Positions 53,232 through 62,167 of a stretch of DNA of 64,000 bases are shown here, piece after piece. The translations under genes and the position numbers were made by a program. The notes beneath the pieces are model-generated. The model was given only the letters and a program-made list of their open reading frames with translations. It had not been told where the DNA came from and searched no databases. The DNA comes from Staphylococcus condimenti (lineage in GTDB: Bacteria > Bacillota > Bacilli > Staphylococcales > Staphylococcaceae): positions 248,001 through 312,000 of the forward strand of contig NZ_CP015114.1 in assembly GCF_001618885.1 (NCBI RefSeq), in the 5' to 3' direction. Every line of letters begins with the position of its first letter. The stretch's first letter is position 1.

Positions 53232-54002
53232 ATGACAACCCCTGTTTTTGAATTAAAAAATATCAATTACCATTTTGGTACAAAGCAAGTTTTAGAAAAT
53301 ATTAATATCAAAATTTATAAAGGTGACTTCTTAGCAATAGTGGGTCCAAATGGTGCTGGAAAATCTACTTTACTTAAAGTAATGTTGGGATTATTACCGT
53401 TGCAAACTGGCGAGATGTTTATCGATGGTATTAAATATCAAAGAAAAGCATCAGATTTGAAAATAAGTTATGTTTCTCAAAAAGCATCTGCCTTCAATGC
53501 TGGATTTCCAGCAAGCGTGAAAGAAGTAGTATTAAGCGGATTAACTAAACAAAAGCGCTTATTTCAATGGTTTAATAAAAAAGATGTTCAAAAAGTAAAA
53601 GACATATTAAAACGCCTAAATATTGAATCTTTGCTCCATAAAAATATTGCTGAATTATCAGGGGGACAACAACAGCGGGTATTAATAGCACGCGCTTTAA
53701 TATCAAATCCATCTGTACTGATATTAGATGAACCGACTAATGGTATCGATGCAAAACACGTTAGTGAATTCTATGATACATTAGAACAACTTAAACAAGA
53801 AGGTGTAACAATAATTTTAGTTACTCATGATATTGGTGTAGTTGTAGACACTGCTACTCAAGTTGCTTGTTTAAATAAACATTTACATTTCCATGGTTCT
53901 GCAAAAGAATTCAAATCTTTAGATCAAGTAGAGATTTCTAAAATTTATGGTTATCCAGTTAAATTCGTAGATCATCAACACGAAAGGGAGTGCTGTAATT
54001 AA
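53232..54002 (+). CDS. znuC: Zinc ABC transporter ATPase (ZnuC/MreA type)
   Basis: ATP-binding subunit of a high-affinity zinc importer, named mreA in S. aureus. Walker A VGPNGAGKSTLL (about residues 37-48), Q-loop SYVSQKA, signature ELSGGQQQRVLIARAL, Walker B VLILDEPTNGID and the switch His in VTHDIGVVV are all intact. 256 aa. AGGTGA precedes the ATG. Overlaps the permease gene by 1 nt. No solute-binding lipoprotein gene is in this operon, so that partner must be encoded elsewhere. Confidence 0.93.
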   Translation: MTTPVFELKNINYHFGTKQVLENINIKIYKGDFLAIVGPNGAGKSTLLKVMLGLLPLQTGEMFIDGIKYQRKASDLKISYVSQKASAFNAGFPASVKEVVLSGLTKQKRLFQWFNKKDVQKVKDILKRLNIESLLHKNIAELSGGQQQRVLIARALISNPSVLILDEPTNGIDAKHVSEFYDTLEQLKQEGVTIILVTHDIGVVVDTATQVACLNKHLHFHGSAKEFKSLDQVEISKIYGYPVKFVDHQHERECCN

Positions 54003-54850
54003 TGATTGATGCTTTATTAAACTTTGATTTTATGAGGTACTCTCTAATAAGCGGTATTTTAATAGGTTTTATCGCCCCATTTATTGGTGCATTTATCGTT
54101 GTACGTAGATTATCTTTAATTGCAGATGCATTAAGCCATGTTACTTTAGGTGGAATATCTTTCGGTATGCTTCTTACCACATTATCACCATTATTTGCTT
54201 CAATTAATCCAATGTGGGGTGGAATTCTTTTTGCAGTAGTAGGTGCACTGTTAATAGAAAAATTAAGAACATCCTACAAAAACTATCAAGAAATCGCAAT
54301 ACCCATCATCATGAGTGCAGGTATTGGTTTAAGCGCAATTTTCATATCGTTAGCTGACGGTTTTAATCAGGAGCTTGTAGGTTTATTATTTGGGTCAATT
54401 AGCGCTGTTTCTTTAAGTGATATGGTTACTGTATTAATTGTTGCTATTATTGTATTAACATTTATATTTTCATTTTACAAAGAACTATTTATTCTTTCTT
54501 TTGATGAGGAATATAGTAACGTTATAGGTATTCCAAAGTGGATACAATTTCTATTTATTATAATTGTGGCAATGGTTGTTTCAGCATCGATGCGTGTTGT
54601 AGGTATACTTTTAGTAAGTGCTCTTATGACGCTTCCTGTAGCAATCGCTATGAGAATAACCAAGGGATTCAAGCAACTTATTGTTTTTAGCATTATATTA
54701 GGAGAGGCTTCAGTTATTGGAGGTCTCATTATAGCCTTTTATTTAAACTTATCACCTGGTGGGGTCATAGTAGTACTATTAGTATTGATTTTAGTAGCCA
54801 CAATGCTTTTACAAACATTGCGAGTGAAGTTTAAAAAAGGAGTTAATTAG
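54002..54850 (+). CDS. znuB: Zinc ABC transporter permease (ZnuB/MreB type)
   Basis: Membrane subunit of the ABC-3 family, 282 aa with eight or nine hydrophobic segments from residue 14 to the end. Typical family stretches are [36 protein letters not shown] and [19 protein letters not shown]. Starts in the stop codon region of the ATPase gene and ends 1 nt before zur, so the three genes are tightly coupled. Confidence 0.93.
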   Translation: MIDALLNFDFMRYSLISGILIGFIAPFIGAFIVVRRLSLIADALSHVTLGGISFGMLLTTLSPLFASINPMWGGILFAVVGALLIEKLRTSYKNYQEIAIPIIMSAGIGLSAIFISLADGFNQELVGLLFGSISAVSLSDMVTVLIVAIIVLTFIFSFYKELFILSFDEEYSNVIGIPKWIQFLFIIIVAMVVSASMRVVGILLVSALMTLPVAIAMRITKGFKQLIVFSIILGEASVIGGLIIAFYLNLSPGGVIVVLLVLILVATMLLQTLRVKFKKGVN

Positions 54851-54851
54851 T

Positions 54852-55259
54852 ATGAACACAACTGATGCTATTAAAATTTTAAAAGACGAAGGACATAAAT
54901 ACACAGATAAAAGAAAAATGATTATCGATATATTTGTAAACGAAGATAAATATATTAGTGCAAAATTAATACAACAAAGGATGGATGCGAAGTTCCCAGG
55001 CATTTCTTTTGATACTATTTATAGAAATCTATATTTATTCAAAGATTTAGGTATCATTGAAAACACAGAACTAGATGGCGAAATGAAATTCAGAATTGCA
55101 TGTGCACATCATCATCACCATCACTTTATTTGTGAAGTATGTGGTGATACTAAGATTATTGATTATTGTCCAATGGAACAAATTCAAGCTCAATTACCTG
55201 GTGTATTAATTCATACTCATAAATTAGAAGTTTATGGTATATGCGAAAATTGTCAATAA
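54852..55259 (+). CDS. zur: Zinc uptake regulator Zur (Fur family)
   Basis: Zinc-sensing repressor, 135 aa. N-terminal winged helix (about 1-80) with [21 protein letters not shown]. The metal-sensing part has the run [15 protein letters not shown] and a closing CENCQ, giving two CxxC pairs for the structural zinc. The six-His run is one longer than in many relatives but is natural. AAAGGAG precedes the ATG inside the permease end. It is encoded in its own regulon behind the Zur box. Confidence 0.93.
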   Translation: MNTTDAIKILKDEGHKYTDKRKMIIDIFVNEDKYISAKLIQQRMDAKFPGISFDTIYRNLYLFKDLGIIENTELDGEMKFRIACAHHHHHHFICEVCGDTKIIDYCPMEQIQAQLPGVLIHTHKLEVYGICENCQ

Positions 55260-55269
55260 ATATCTATTC

Positions 55270-55308
55270 AACAGATTCTATCTAATTTCTTAGAATCTGT
55301 TTTTTTTA
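55270..55308 (+). terminator. Terminator after zur
   Basis: Perfect stem AACAGATTCTA (55270-55280) with TAGAATCTGTT (55291-55301), then a run of T to 55308. Confidence 0.9.
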
Positions 55309-55389
55309 ATGTTTAAGAGATACTGCAATGTGATAAATTAAAAGAGGAAGCAAAAGAACCCATTATCAAGCCAATATTAAGCAGAAAAA

Positions 55390-55418
55390 TTGTAACGCTG
55401 CAAATGACTTGATATAGT
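55390..55418 (+). promoter_or_regulatory. SigA promoter of sodA
   Basis: -35 TTGTAA (55390-55395), 17-nt spacer, -10 TATAGT (55413-55418) with TGA before it. About 27 nt leader. Confidence 0.7.
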
Positions 55419-55451
55419 AAAGGTGAAAACAAATTAGGAGGATGATTATTT

Positions 55452-56057
55452 ATGGCTTTTGAATTACCAAATTTACCATATGAGTTTGATGCATTGGAAC
55501 CATATATCGATAAAGAAACAATGGAAATCCATCATGACAAACATCACAACACTTATGTAACAAAATTAAATGCAGCAATCGAAGGTACTGATTTAGAAAA
55601 TAAATCTATCGAAGAAATCGTTGCAAATTTAGACAGCGTACCATCTGACATCCAAACTGCAGTTCGTAATAATGGTGGTGGACATCTAAACCATTCATTA
55701 TTCTGGCAACTTCTAACACCTAATTCTGAAGAAAAAGGTACAGTAATTGATAAAATCAAAGAAGAATGGGGTTCTTTAGACAAATTCAAAGATGAATTTG
55801 CTAAAAAAGCTGCTGGACAATTTGGTTCAGGTTGGGCTTGGCTAGTTGTAGATAAAAACGGTAACTTAGAAATCGTTTCTACTCCAAACCAAGACAACCC
55901 AATTACAGAAGGCAAAACTCCTATTTTAGGACTTGATGTTTGGGAACATGCTTACTACCTTAAATATCAAAACAAACGTCCAGATTATATTGATGCATTC
56001 TGGAATGTTGTAAACTGGAATAAAGTTGATGAACTTTATGAAGCTGCAACAAAATAA
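55452..56057 (+). CDS. sodA: Superoxide dismutase (Mn/Fe)
   Basis: Converts superoxide to oxygen and hydrogen peroxide in the cytoplasm. The metal ligands are His in [13 protein letters not shown], His in [11 protein letters not shown], and Asp and His in [29 protein letters not shown] is conserved. Gly at the outer-sphere position ([10 protein letters not shown] region) and a Gln-containing GQFGSGW fit a manganese or cambialistic enzyme. 201 aa. TTAGGAGGA precedes the ATG. Single-gene unit. Confidence 0.96.
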   Translation: MAFELPNLPYEFDALEPYIDKETMEIHHDKHHNTYVTKLNAAIEGTDLENKSIEEIVANLDSVPSDIQTAVRNNGGGHLNHSLFWQLLTPNSEEKGTVIDKIKEEWGSLDKFKDEFAKKAAGQFGSGWAWLVVDKNGNLEIVSTPNQDNPITEGKTPILGLDVWEHAYYLKYQNKRPDYIDAFWNVVNWNKVDELYEAATK

Positions 56058-56090
56058 AATAATTCATGATAAATGAGTCGTTTTATAATG

Positions 56091-56124
56091 AAAACAGCAA
56101 TCGGAACTCCGATTGCTGTTTTTC
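56091..56124 (+). terminator. Terminator after sodA
   Basis: Perfect 15-bp stem AAAACAGCAATCGGA (56091-56105) with TCCGATTGCTGTTTT (56108-56122), then T. Interval 56125-56260 shows nothing else clear. Confidence 0.92.
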
Positions 56125-56260
56125 TATTACATAATTCATATAAACTACAGCTTATTTTGTAAAATTAAATTTATAGAAGGAAATCAATGTAAATCATAGA
56201 AAAAAGTTCAGTTTTCATATATCATTTGTTTAGAGAACTGTTGAATTGAGGTAGGTTGGA

Positions 56261-58305
56261 TTGCTAAAAAGATTAAAAGAAAAAACAAATGATGAAAAAA
56301 CTAGAAATTTGATGGACAAAAGAATCAATTTCTTCTTTGGTTTAGTCGTCATAGTATTTGTAATTATTGTTTTACGATTAGGTTACTTACAAATTGCACA
56401 AGGTTCTCATTACAAACAACTAATCAAAATGATGAAAATATTACTGTCAATGAGTCTGTACCAAGAGGAAGAATTCTTGATCGAAATGGTAAAATTCTTG
56501 TAGATAATGCATCTAAAAAGTCTATTACATACACTAGAGGGCGGAAAACGTCACAAAAAGAAATTCTAAATACAGCAAAACGTTTATCAAAACTTATTAA
56601 AATGAATACTGATCGTATCACTACTAGAGATAAACAAGACTATTGGATTCAATTGCACCCTGATAAAGCTGCAGAAATGATGAAAAAAGAAGAGAAAATG
56701 TTGAACAATGGCGACATATCTCAAGATCAATATGATGAAGAACTACATCAGAAAATAAAGAAAAAGCAATTAAATCAGTTAACTAAAAAAGATTTACAAG
56801 TTCTGGCAATTTATAGAGAAATGATGGCAGGTTCTACGTTAAATCCTCAAACAATTAAAAACGAAGATGTAACGGATAAAGAATATGCTGCAGTATCTCA
56901 ACAATTATCAAAATTACCTGGTATTAATACTTCGATGGATTGGGACAGAAAATACCCATATGGCGATCTATTAAAAGGTCTTTATGGAGATGTTTCTACA
57001 ACCGAAGAAGGCATACCAAAAGAATTAACTGATTATTATTTATCTAAGGGTTATTCTCGAAATGATCGTGTTGGTAAATCATATCTAGAATATCAATACG
57101 AAAGTATTTTAAGAGGAAAGAAAAAAGAAATGAAATATACCACTGATAAGTCAGGTGCGATTACAAACACAGAGGTTATCAATCCGGGATCACGTGGTGA
57201 TGATTTAGTTTTATCAATCGATATTGATTTACAGAAAAAAGTTGAAGATTTATTAGAAAAACAAATTAATAAATTACGCGGCGAAGGTGCTAAAAACATG
57301 GACACTGCAATGATTGTTGTTCAAGATCCAAAAAACGGTGATATTTTAGCAATGGCAGGGAAGAAAATTAAACCGAATGGAGAAATGACTGATTATGATA
57401 TAGGGAATTTTACTTCTCAATATACTGTTGGTTCTTCCGTTAAGGGTGGCACATTACTTGCTGGTTATCAAAATGGAGCAATACATGTTGGTGAAGAAAT
57501 GGTCGATGAACCACTGCATTTCCAAGGAGGCTTAACTAAGCGTTCATACTTTAACCAAAATGGTAAAGTTAACATAAACGATAAAGAAGCCTTGATGCAT
57601 TCATCTAACGTTTATATGTTTAAAACAGCTTTAAAATTAGCAAAAGATCCATATCATTATAATATGGCACTTCCAAATAATATTTCAGATGCTGGACAAA
57701 AACTAAGAAAAGGCTTAAACCAAGTTGGATTAGGTGTTAAAACAGGTATTGATTTACCAAATGAAGTTGCTGGGCAAATAGAAAAACTTGATACTAATAG
57801 TGGTAACTATCTCGATTTAGCAATCGGTCAATATGATACTTATTCACCACTGCAACTTTCGCAGTATGTGTCTACTATTGCGAACAATGGTTATCGTATA
57901 CAGCCTCATGTGGGCTTAGAAATTAGGAAAGCAACGAACAAAGATAACCTTGGTCCTATTAAACATAAAATAAACGGTAATGTACTAAATAGAGTTAATA
58001 ATACTCCTGATCAAATAAAAGAGGTACAAGAAGGTTTTGATATGGCATTCAATAAACAACCTGGTACAGGCTATCAAAGTTTCCACAATACTGTAGTACC
58101 ATCAGCTGGGAAAACAGGAACCGCTGAAGTATTCCAAGATGGAGAGCCTAGAGTTAACTCCACGTATATTGGCTATGCACCTCAAGACAATCCTAAACTC
58201 GCATTTTCAATTGTATATACAAATCAACCTGTCCCAGAACCTTGGTTACAAGGCGGAGATTTAGGTAGAGATGTTATCAACTATTACTTTAAAAATAAAA
58301 AATAA
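56261..58305 (+). pseudogene. pbp3: Penicillin-binding protein 3, broken by a 1-nt deletion
   Basis: Class B transpeptidase, the staphylococcal PBP3 that follows sodA. The first frame (TTG 56261, GAGGTAGG upstream) gives the membrane anchor INFFFGLVVIVFVIIVLRLG and runs out at 56503. The rest continues in the -1 frame from about 56428: NDENITVNESVPRGRILDRN, then the dimerisation domain and the transpeptidase with SSVK (SxxK), SSN (SxN) and KTG motifs, ending at 58305. The break fits loss of one A from the run at 56426-56429, where ATC-AAA-AAT-GAT would restore QLIKNDEN. No slippery motif is present. The largest intact piece (ATG 56602, 567 aa) lacks the membrane anchor, so normal PBP3 is not expected. 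A sequencing error is possible. Confidence 0.88.
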
Positions 58306-58309
58306 TCTG

Positions 58310-58403
58310 AACTGGCACTCATAGCAGTATTTTTTCATAAAATAAACGCTAAAAAGCGTAAATATTATGAGAAGATAATCAAACTGGTGAGTGCCAGTTT
58401 TTA
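58310..58403 (+). terminator. Large nested hairpin and terminator after pbp3
   Basis: Outer stem AACTGGCACTCA (58310-58321) with TGAGTGCCAGTT (58388-58399), T run beyond. Inside, smaller pairs (around ACGCT/AGCGT near 58344-58359) give a nested structure about 90 nt long. It ends directly at the insertion sequence target site. Confidence 0.75.
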
Positions 58404-58408
58404 ATTTT
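58401..58408 (+). repeat. Target site duplication, left copy
   Basis: TTAATTTT directly before the left inverted repeat; identical to the 8 nt directly after the right one (59889-59896). Confidence 0.93.
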
Positions 58409-58434
58409 GGCTCTCTGTCAAATAGGACTGGTGG
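58409..58434 (+). repeat. Left terminal inverted repeat of the insertion sequence
   Basis: Begins GGCTCTCTG and contains GGACTGGTG (58424-58432). It matches the right end inverted with mismatches mainly in bases 3-12. Confidence 0.88.
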
Positions 58435-58449
58435 CTCAAATTATAGAGG

Positions 58450-59766
58450 TTAAGCAGCTTTTAGCTGCTTAATCTCTTTTTTAGGATTCGAGGAAAAAAG
58501 TCTCGTACATAAAATAATACGATTGCGCAAATTAGTGAAGTTTCTATAACCGAAAGAAACCCTTTTTATCAGTTTGATCTTATTATTAATACCTTCGAGC
58601 GGACCGTTGGTCAGATTCGAATATTCCAAAGTATTCAGTACCATGTCATGATAATTTTTAAGTGTTCTGATGGAAATTTGAAGTTTGGGGGCAATGTTTC
58701 CCATGGTTATTGCCTGTATGGTTGATGTATATAACTGTTCATCATTTTCTTTTAAAGCGTAACGCAGCTGATGGACATAGTGATGCGTGTTTAACAATTT
58801 ATCATCAAAATCCAATAAGAAATCTACAATTCCTTTGGTGGTTTTCCATTGTTTGAACAGAGGAACTTTATTATATTCGAACATCTCCAATTGTTCATAA
58901 GGTTTCAAAAGCAGTTTCCAGTAACGCTTATATTTATTGTAAAGCGGTCTGTCGTTATTTCGGAAAGTATTCATAACACTGACACGAGTCATATTCAAAG
59001 CACGATTCAATGATTGTACAATATGGAATCGGTCTATAATAATTTTGGCATTAGGGAATACTTCGTTGATCAAAGACATATAAGGTTCGTACATATCGAT
59101 AGATACCGTCTTCACACGTTGTCTTTCAGCTAGTGAATAACGATAAAAGTGCGTTTTCAGAGCTGCCAATCTGCGATCGGGAACAATATCTACGATACGA
59201 TGGGACACAGCATCAGCATAAATAAAACTCATATTATGGCTGACATGTTTGACACTTTTGAATTCATCCATCATTAAATGTTCAGGCAAAGCGCTGAACG
59301 GCTTTTGAGCAATCTGAGAAGCAGCTTTATCTATCATCCGAGCAACTGTAGAAGCCCCGACAGCACACGATTCAGCAATTGATTTTTGAGAACGGATTTC
59401 GGTAGCTTTCTGCAAAACAGCTAAACGGGTATTATCCGAAATATGGCAATGTCTCTCAACTATTTTTGTTTCAGCAGTGAAGTGCGTACAGCAGTGCTTA
59501 CAGTAAAAACGCTGCTTCTTCAGGTTCAAATAGGCTTGTCTTTCAGATACCTTAGGTATCGTAATACGGGAATTCTTCATTCCATTTTTTATAATGGAGT
59601 ACTCGGTATTTTTAAAGCCGCAGTTTTCACAGTGCTCAGGAACGTACGTCAATTTTCCAAAGTAGAATAGACACGTTTTTCCTTTATACTCTTTTTCTTC
59701 AACCTTAGTATCGAATTCTATATTTTTATCTTTAATTCCCAGTGTAGTTGATATAAAATGATTCAT
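58450..59766 (-). CDS. ISL3-family transposase
   Basis: A 438-aa DDE transposase. The N-terminal zinc-ribbon pairs CENCGFK and CKHCCTHF are followed by a helix-turn-helix (EIRSQKSIAESCAVGASTVARMI). The catalytic core shows MMDEFKSVKH, the strand VSIDMYEPYM and IIDRFHIVQSLNRALN. The C-terminal LEYSNLTNGPLEGINNKIKL carries the final acidic residue. The frame is uninterrupted. AAAGGAGATAAG lies before the ATG on the minus strand. It reads against the flanking genes. A hairpin at its upstream side (59845-59877) may shield it from outside transcription. Confidence 0.96.
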   Translation of the reverse strand: MNHFISTTLGIKDKNIEFDTKVEEKEYKGKTCLFYFGKLTYVPEHCENCGFKNTEYSIIKNGMKNSRITIPKVSERQAYLNLKKQRFYCKHCCTHFTAETKIVERHCHISDNTRLAVLQKATEIRSQKSIAESCAVGASTVARMIDKAASQIAQKPFSALPEHLMMDEFKSVKHVSHNMSFIYADAVSHRIVDIVPDRRLAALKTHFYRYSLAERQRVKTVSIDMYEPYMSLINEVFPNAKIIIDRFHIVQSLNRALNMTRVSVMNTFRNNDRPLYNKYKRYWKLLLKPYEQLEMFEYNKVPLFKQWKTTKGIVDFLLDFDDKLLNTHHYVHQLRYALKENDEQLYTSTIQAITMGNIAPKLQISIRTLKNYHDMVLNTLEYSNLTNGPLEGINNKIKLIKRVSFGYRNFTNLRNRIILCTRLFSSNPKKEIKQLKAA

Positions 59767-59862
59767 AGGCGCAACTTATCTCCTTTAATTTGGGTTTGGT
59801 CACTTTAAATTATAAAGATAATTGCGCTATTTTTATATCAAAAAATCGGACGAGTGATTTTC

Positions 59863-59888
59863 TCACCAGTCCGATTTAGTATAGAACC
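59863..59888 (-). repeat. Right terminal inverted repeat of the insertion sequence
   Basis: Read inward it starts GGTTCTATAC and contains GGACTGGTG. Part of it also pairs with ATCGGAC at about 59845-59851 to form a hairpin at the end of the element. Confidence 0.88.
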
Positions 59889-59896
59889 TTAATTTT
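59889..59896 (+). repeat. Target site duplication, right copy
   Basis: TTAATTTT directly after the right inverted repeat, identical to 58401-58408. Confidence 0.93.
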
Positions 59897-59966
59897 CCCT
59901 TTAATGACACAAAGTCTGATAAACGTTATAATATATATAACAATAAAACTGAAAAGCAGGTGGATT

Positions 59967-60509
59967 ATGAGAAAATCTGATTTTAGAAAAGAAACCTTAC
60001 AACAAATGAAAAATATAGATATAAGTATTAAGAATCGTGCTGATCAGTGGCTTGCAGAACAACTTTATTCAACAAAAGAATTTATAAACGCACAGAAAAT
60101 AGGAATCGTTTTGGCTATGGACCATGAAGTTAATACATATCCAATTATTAAGGAAATGCTACGACTAAAAAAACAAGTTTTTGTTCCTTCGACTGAATAT
60201 TCAACAAAGAAAATGACTTTTCAAAATTTAACTGACTTAGAAAGTTTGTCCGTTGATGAAAAAGGAATTAAATTTGTCAATGCGGATACTAAAAAAACAA
60301 ATGATTTAGATCTATTAATAGTGCCCGGTGTAGTTTTCAATGAACAAGGATATCGTATCGGATACGGGGGCGGATATTTTGATAAATTTTTAAATAAGCA
60401 CAAAACAAAGTCAGTAAGTCTTATTTATGACCTTCAAATAAACAACGATTTTACACCTGAAAATCATGATGAGAAGGTTGAACATTTGATAGTAGCAGAA
60501 ACAAAGTAA
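59967..60509 (+). CDS. fthC: 5-formyltetrahydrofolate cyclo-ligase
   Basis: Converts 5-formyl-THF to 5,10-methenyl-THF with ATP. The basic N-terminal MRKSDFRKETLQQM, the substrate region EVNTYPII, the ATP loop GVVFNEQGYRIGYGGGYFDKFL and the final DEKVEHLIVAETK are typical. 180 aa. A longer frame starts at 59904, but CAGGTGG before ATG 59967 and family length favour the shorter form. Since the insertion sequence lies just upstream, its promoter must sit in the roughly 70 nt between 59897 and 59966, or in the element. Confidence 0.94.
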   Translation: MRKSDFRKETLQQMKNIDISIKNRADQWLAEQLYSTKEFINAQKIGIVLAMDHEVNTYPIIKEMLRLKKQVFVPSTEYSTKKMTFQNLTDLESLSVDEKGIKFVNADTKKTNDLDLLIVPGVVFNEQGYRIGYGGGYFDKFLNKHKTKSVSLIYDLQINNDFTPENHDEKVEHLIVAETK

Positions 60510-60525
60510 GTTATTTGGAGGCATC

Positions 60526-61986
60526 ATGACAATAGAAAAACAATTTTGGAAACTTATATTTTACTGGATAAAGTATTTAAATTATCAAATTGTATATCGA
60601 GATAAAGAAGATAGAGAAATTTGGTTAAGCAATAAGCAAAAACAAAAATTAGTAATTTTCAAAACAGATGTTAGTAGTTCGCAGGAGTTACGCTTTGATA
60701 AAAGTCGTGTTTTAGAACATCAAGAAGAAATAAAGGATTATACTGGTTTCAAAGTAAATGAGGTAGTATTTAATTATCTTACAGAAAAAATGTTTACTTA
60801 CGAAAATCTCAATGAAGTCCATCCTTTGAAAACGAAATTTAATGTAATTCGTAATTCAAAGGATTTGAATAATATATTCCCTAATCCATTATTCAAAAAA
60901 ATATATATAAGAAAAGATGACAAAACCTCTCTTTACTATAAGCGAAGAGTTTTAAGTTCGAATCCACTTGAAAAATATATGATGAAATTTGCGCCTATAA
61001 CATATTCTTTGATATCTATAAATATTATAGTATGGCTTATAATGTTTTTGGTTTTGAATGCATTTTCAGACACACGTTTAATTGATCTAGGTGGATTAGT
61101 ACATTTTAACGTAGTGCATGGCGAATGGTATCGCCTCGTAACCTCAATGTTCTTACATTTTAATTTTGAACATATACTCATGAATATGCTTTCACTATTT
61201 ATTTTCGGCAAACTTGTAGAAGCAATAGCTGGTCATTGGAAAATGTTAGGAATTTATATGATTTCTGGGATATTTGGTAACCTTGTTTCACTCGCAATAG
61301 ATAATGTATCTATTTCAGTAGGTGCTAGTGGAGCAATTTTCGGACTGATTGGTTCTCTTTTCGCAATGATGTATATAAGTAAACAATATGACCGGAAGAC
61401 ATTATTTCAGCTTATTGGCGTTTTAATAATATTGACAATTATTTCTTTATTTATTTCCAATGTGAATATTTATGCTCATATAGGCGGGTTTATTGGCGGT
61501 ATTCTAATTACTTTTATCGGTTTCTATTTCAATATAGATCGAAAAAAATTTTGGATATTAACAGGAGTTTTTGTCTTAATAATTATTATCCTAATTATAA
61601 GAACTTTAACTATCAAAGAAGACAATATTTATGATAAGTTAATTAAAGACGAAATGAGTCAAGGGAATTATAATAAAGCAGAAAAACTTGTTGAACATAC
61701 GATGAACAAAGGTTATGAAGATGATGAAACTTATTATTTGAGTGGGCTGATTAAAGCAACTAATGATTCTAAAGCTGAAGGTATTTCTACTTGGGAACGA
61801 GGCCTCAAATATTATCCTAACTCTAGCATACTGCATTACGAACTCGCGATTGCGAATCGTTCATTAGGTGATAAAAAATCTGCATTAAAACATATTGAGG
61901 TTGCTTATAAAAATAACCCGCATAATAAAAAATATAAATATCTTAAAGAAGAGATGACTAAAGAAAATGAATCAAGAGATAAATAA
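60526..61986 (+). CDS. gluP: Rhomboid-family intramembrane serine protease with TPR tail
   Basis: Membrane protease related to Bacillus YqgP (GluP). A cytoplasmic N-terminal domain (about 1-155) precedes seven membrane segments (about 163-375). The catalytic Ser is in SISVGASGAIFGLIGSL (GxSG) and the catalytic His in NIYAHIGGFIGGIL. HFNFEHILMNMLSLFIFGKL supplies the oxyanion region. Two or more TPR-like repeats follow (about 385-486). 486 aa. Its end overlaps yqgQ by 20 nt. Confidence 0.94.
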   Translation: MTIEKQFWKLIFYWIKYLNYQIVYRDKEDREIWLSNKQKQKLVIFKTDVSSSQELRFDKSRVLEHQEEIKDYTGFKVNEVVFNYLTEKMFTYENLNEVHPLKTKFNVIRNSKDLNNIFPNPLFKKIYIRKDDKTSLYYKRRVLSSNPLEKYMMKFAPITYSLISINIIVWLIMFLVLNAFSDTRLIDLGGLVHFNVVHGEWYRLVTSMFLHFNFEHILMNMLSLFIFGKLVEAIAGHWKMLGIYMISGIFGNLVSLAIDNVSISVGASGAIFGLIGSLFAMMYISKQYDRKTLFQLIGVLIILTIISLFISNVNIYAHIGGFIGGILITFIGFYFNIDRKKFWILTGVFVLIIIILIIRTLTIKEDNIYDKLIKDEMSQGNYNKAEKLVEHTMNKGYEDDETYYLSGLIKATNDSKAEGISTWERGLKYYPNSSILHYELAIANRSLGDKKSALKHIEVAYKNNPHNKKYKYLKEEMTKENESRDK

Positions 61987-62167
61987 TTTTTATGATGTGC
62001 AACAGTTATTAAAGCAATTCGGATTTATTGTCTATTTTAAAGATAAACACGATATGCTCGAAATGATGGAACAAGAAATTAGAGAACTCCACGAATATCA
62101 ACTTATATCCAAAGAGACGTTCATTAAATGTATTCTAATTATCAATCAAAGAAGGATGAGTAAGTAA
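61967..62167 (+). CDS. yqgQ: YqgQ family protein (DUF910)
   Basis: A 66-aa three-helix protein, [20 protein letters not shown] to [15 protein letters not shown] centre (here [20 protein letters not shown]). Function is not known. A nucleic-acid role has been suggested for the family from structure. It overlaps the rhomboid gene by 20 nt and glk by 1 nt, as in Bacillus yqgP-yqgQ-glcK. Confidence 0.92.
   Translation: MNQEINNFYDVQQLLKQFGFIVYFKDKHDMLEMMEQEIRELHEYQLISKETFIKCILIINQRRMSK

Larger units (their letters stand above)
58409..59888. mobile_element. Complete ISL3-family insertion sequence
   Basis: A 1480-bp element with one transposase gene. Terminal inverted repeats of about 26 bp: the left end 58409-58434 starts GGCTCT, and the right end 59863-59888, read inward, starts GGTTCT. 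Both share AAAT followed after one base by GGACTGGTG. An 8-bp duplication TTAATTTT flanks it (58401-58408 and 59889-59896), the size made by ISL3 elements. Intact ends, an intact duplication and a full-length transposase point to a recent insertion. It lies between pbp3 and fthC, where S. aureus carries a small rpmG gene that I do not find here. Confidence 0.95.

Noticed and set aside
55109..55128. Run of six His codons in zur as an artificial tag
   Set aside because: It is internal, part of the natural metal-sensing region before CEVCG, and close in length to relatives.
56423..56435. Programmed frameshifting in pbp3
   Set aside because: The crossover ATC-AAA-ATG does not offer re-pairing after a -1 slip, so a mutation or sequencing error is more likely.
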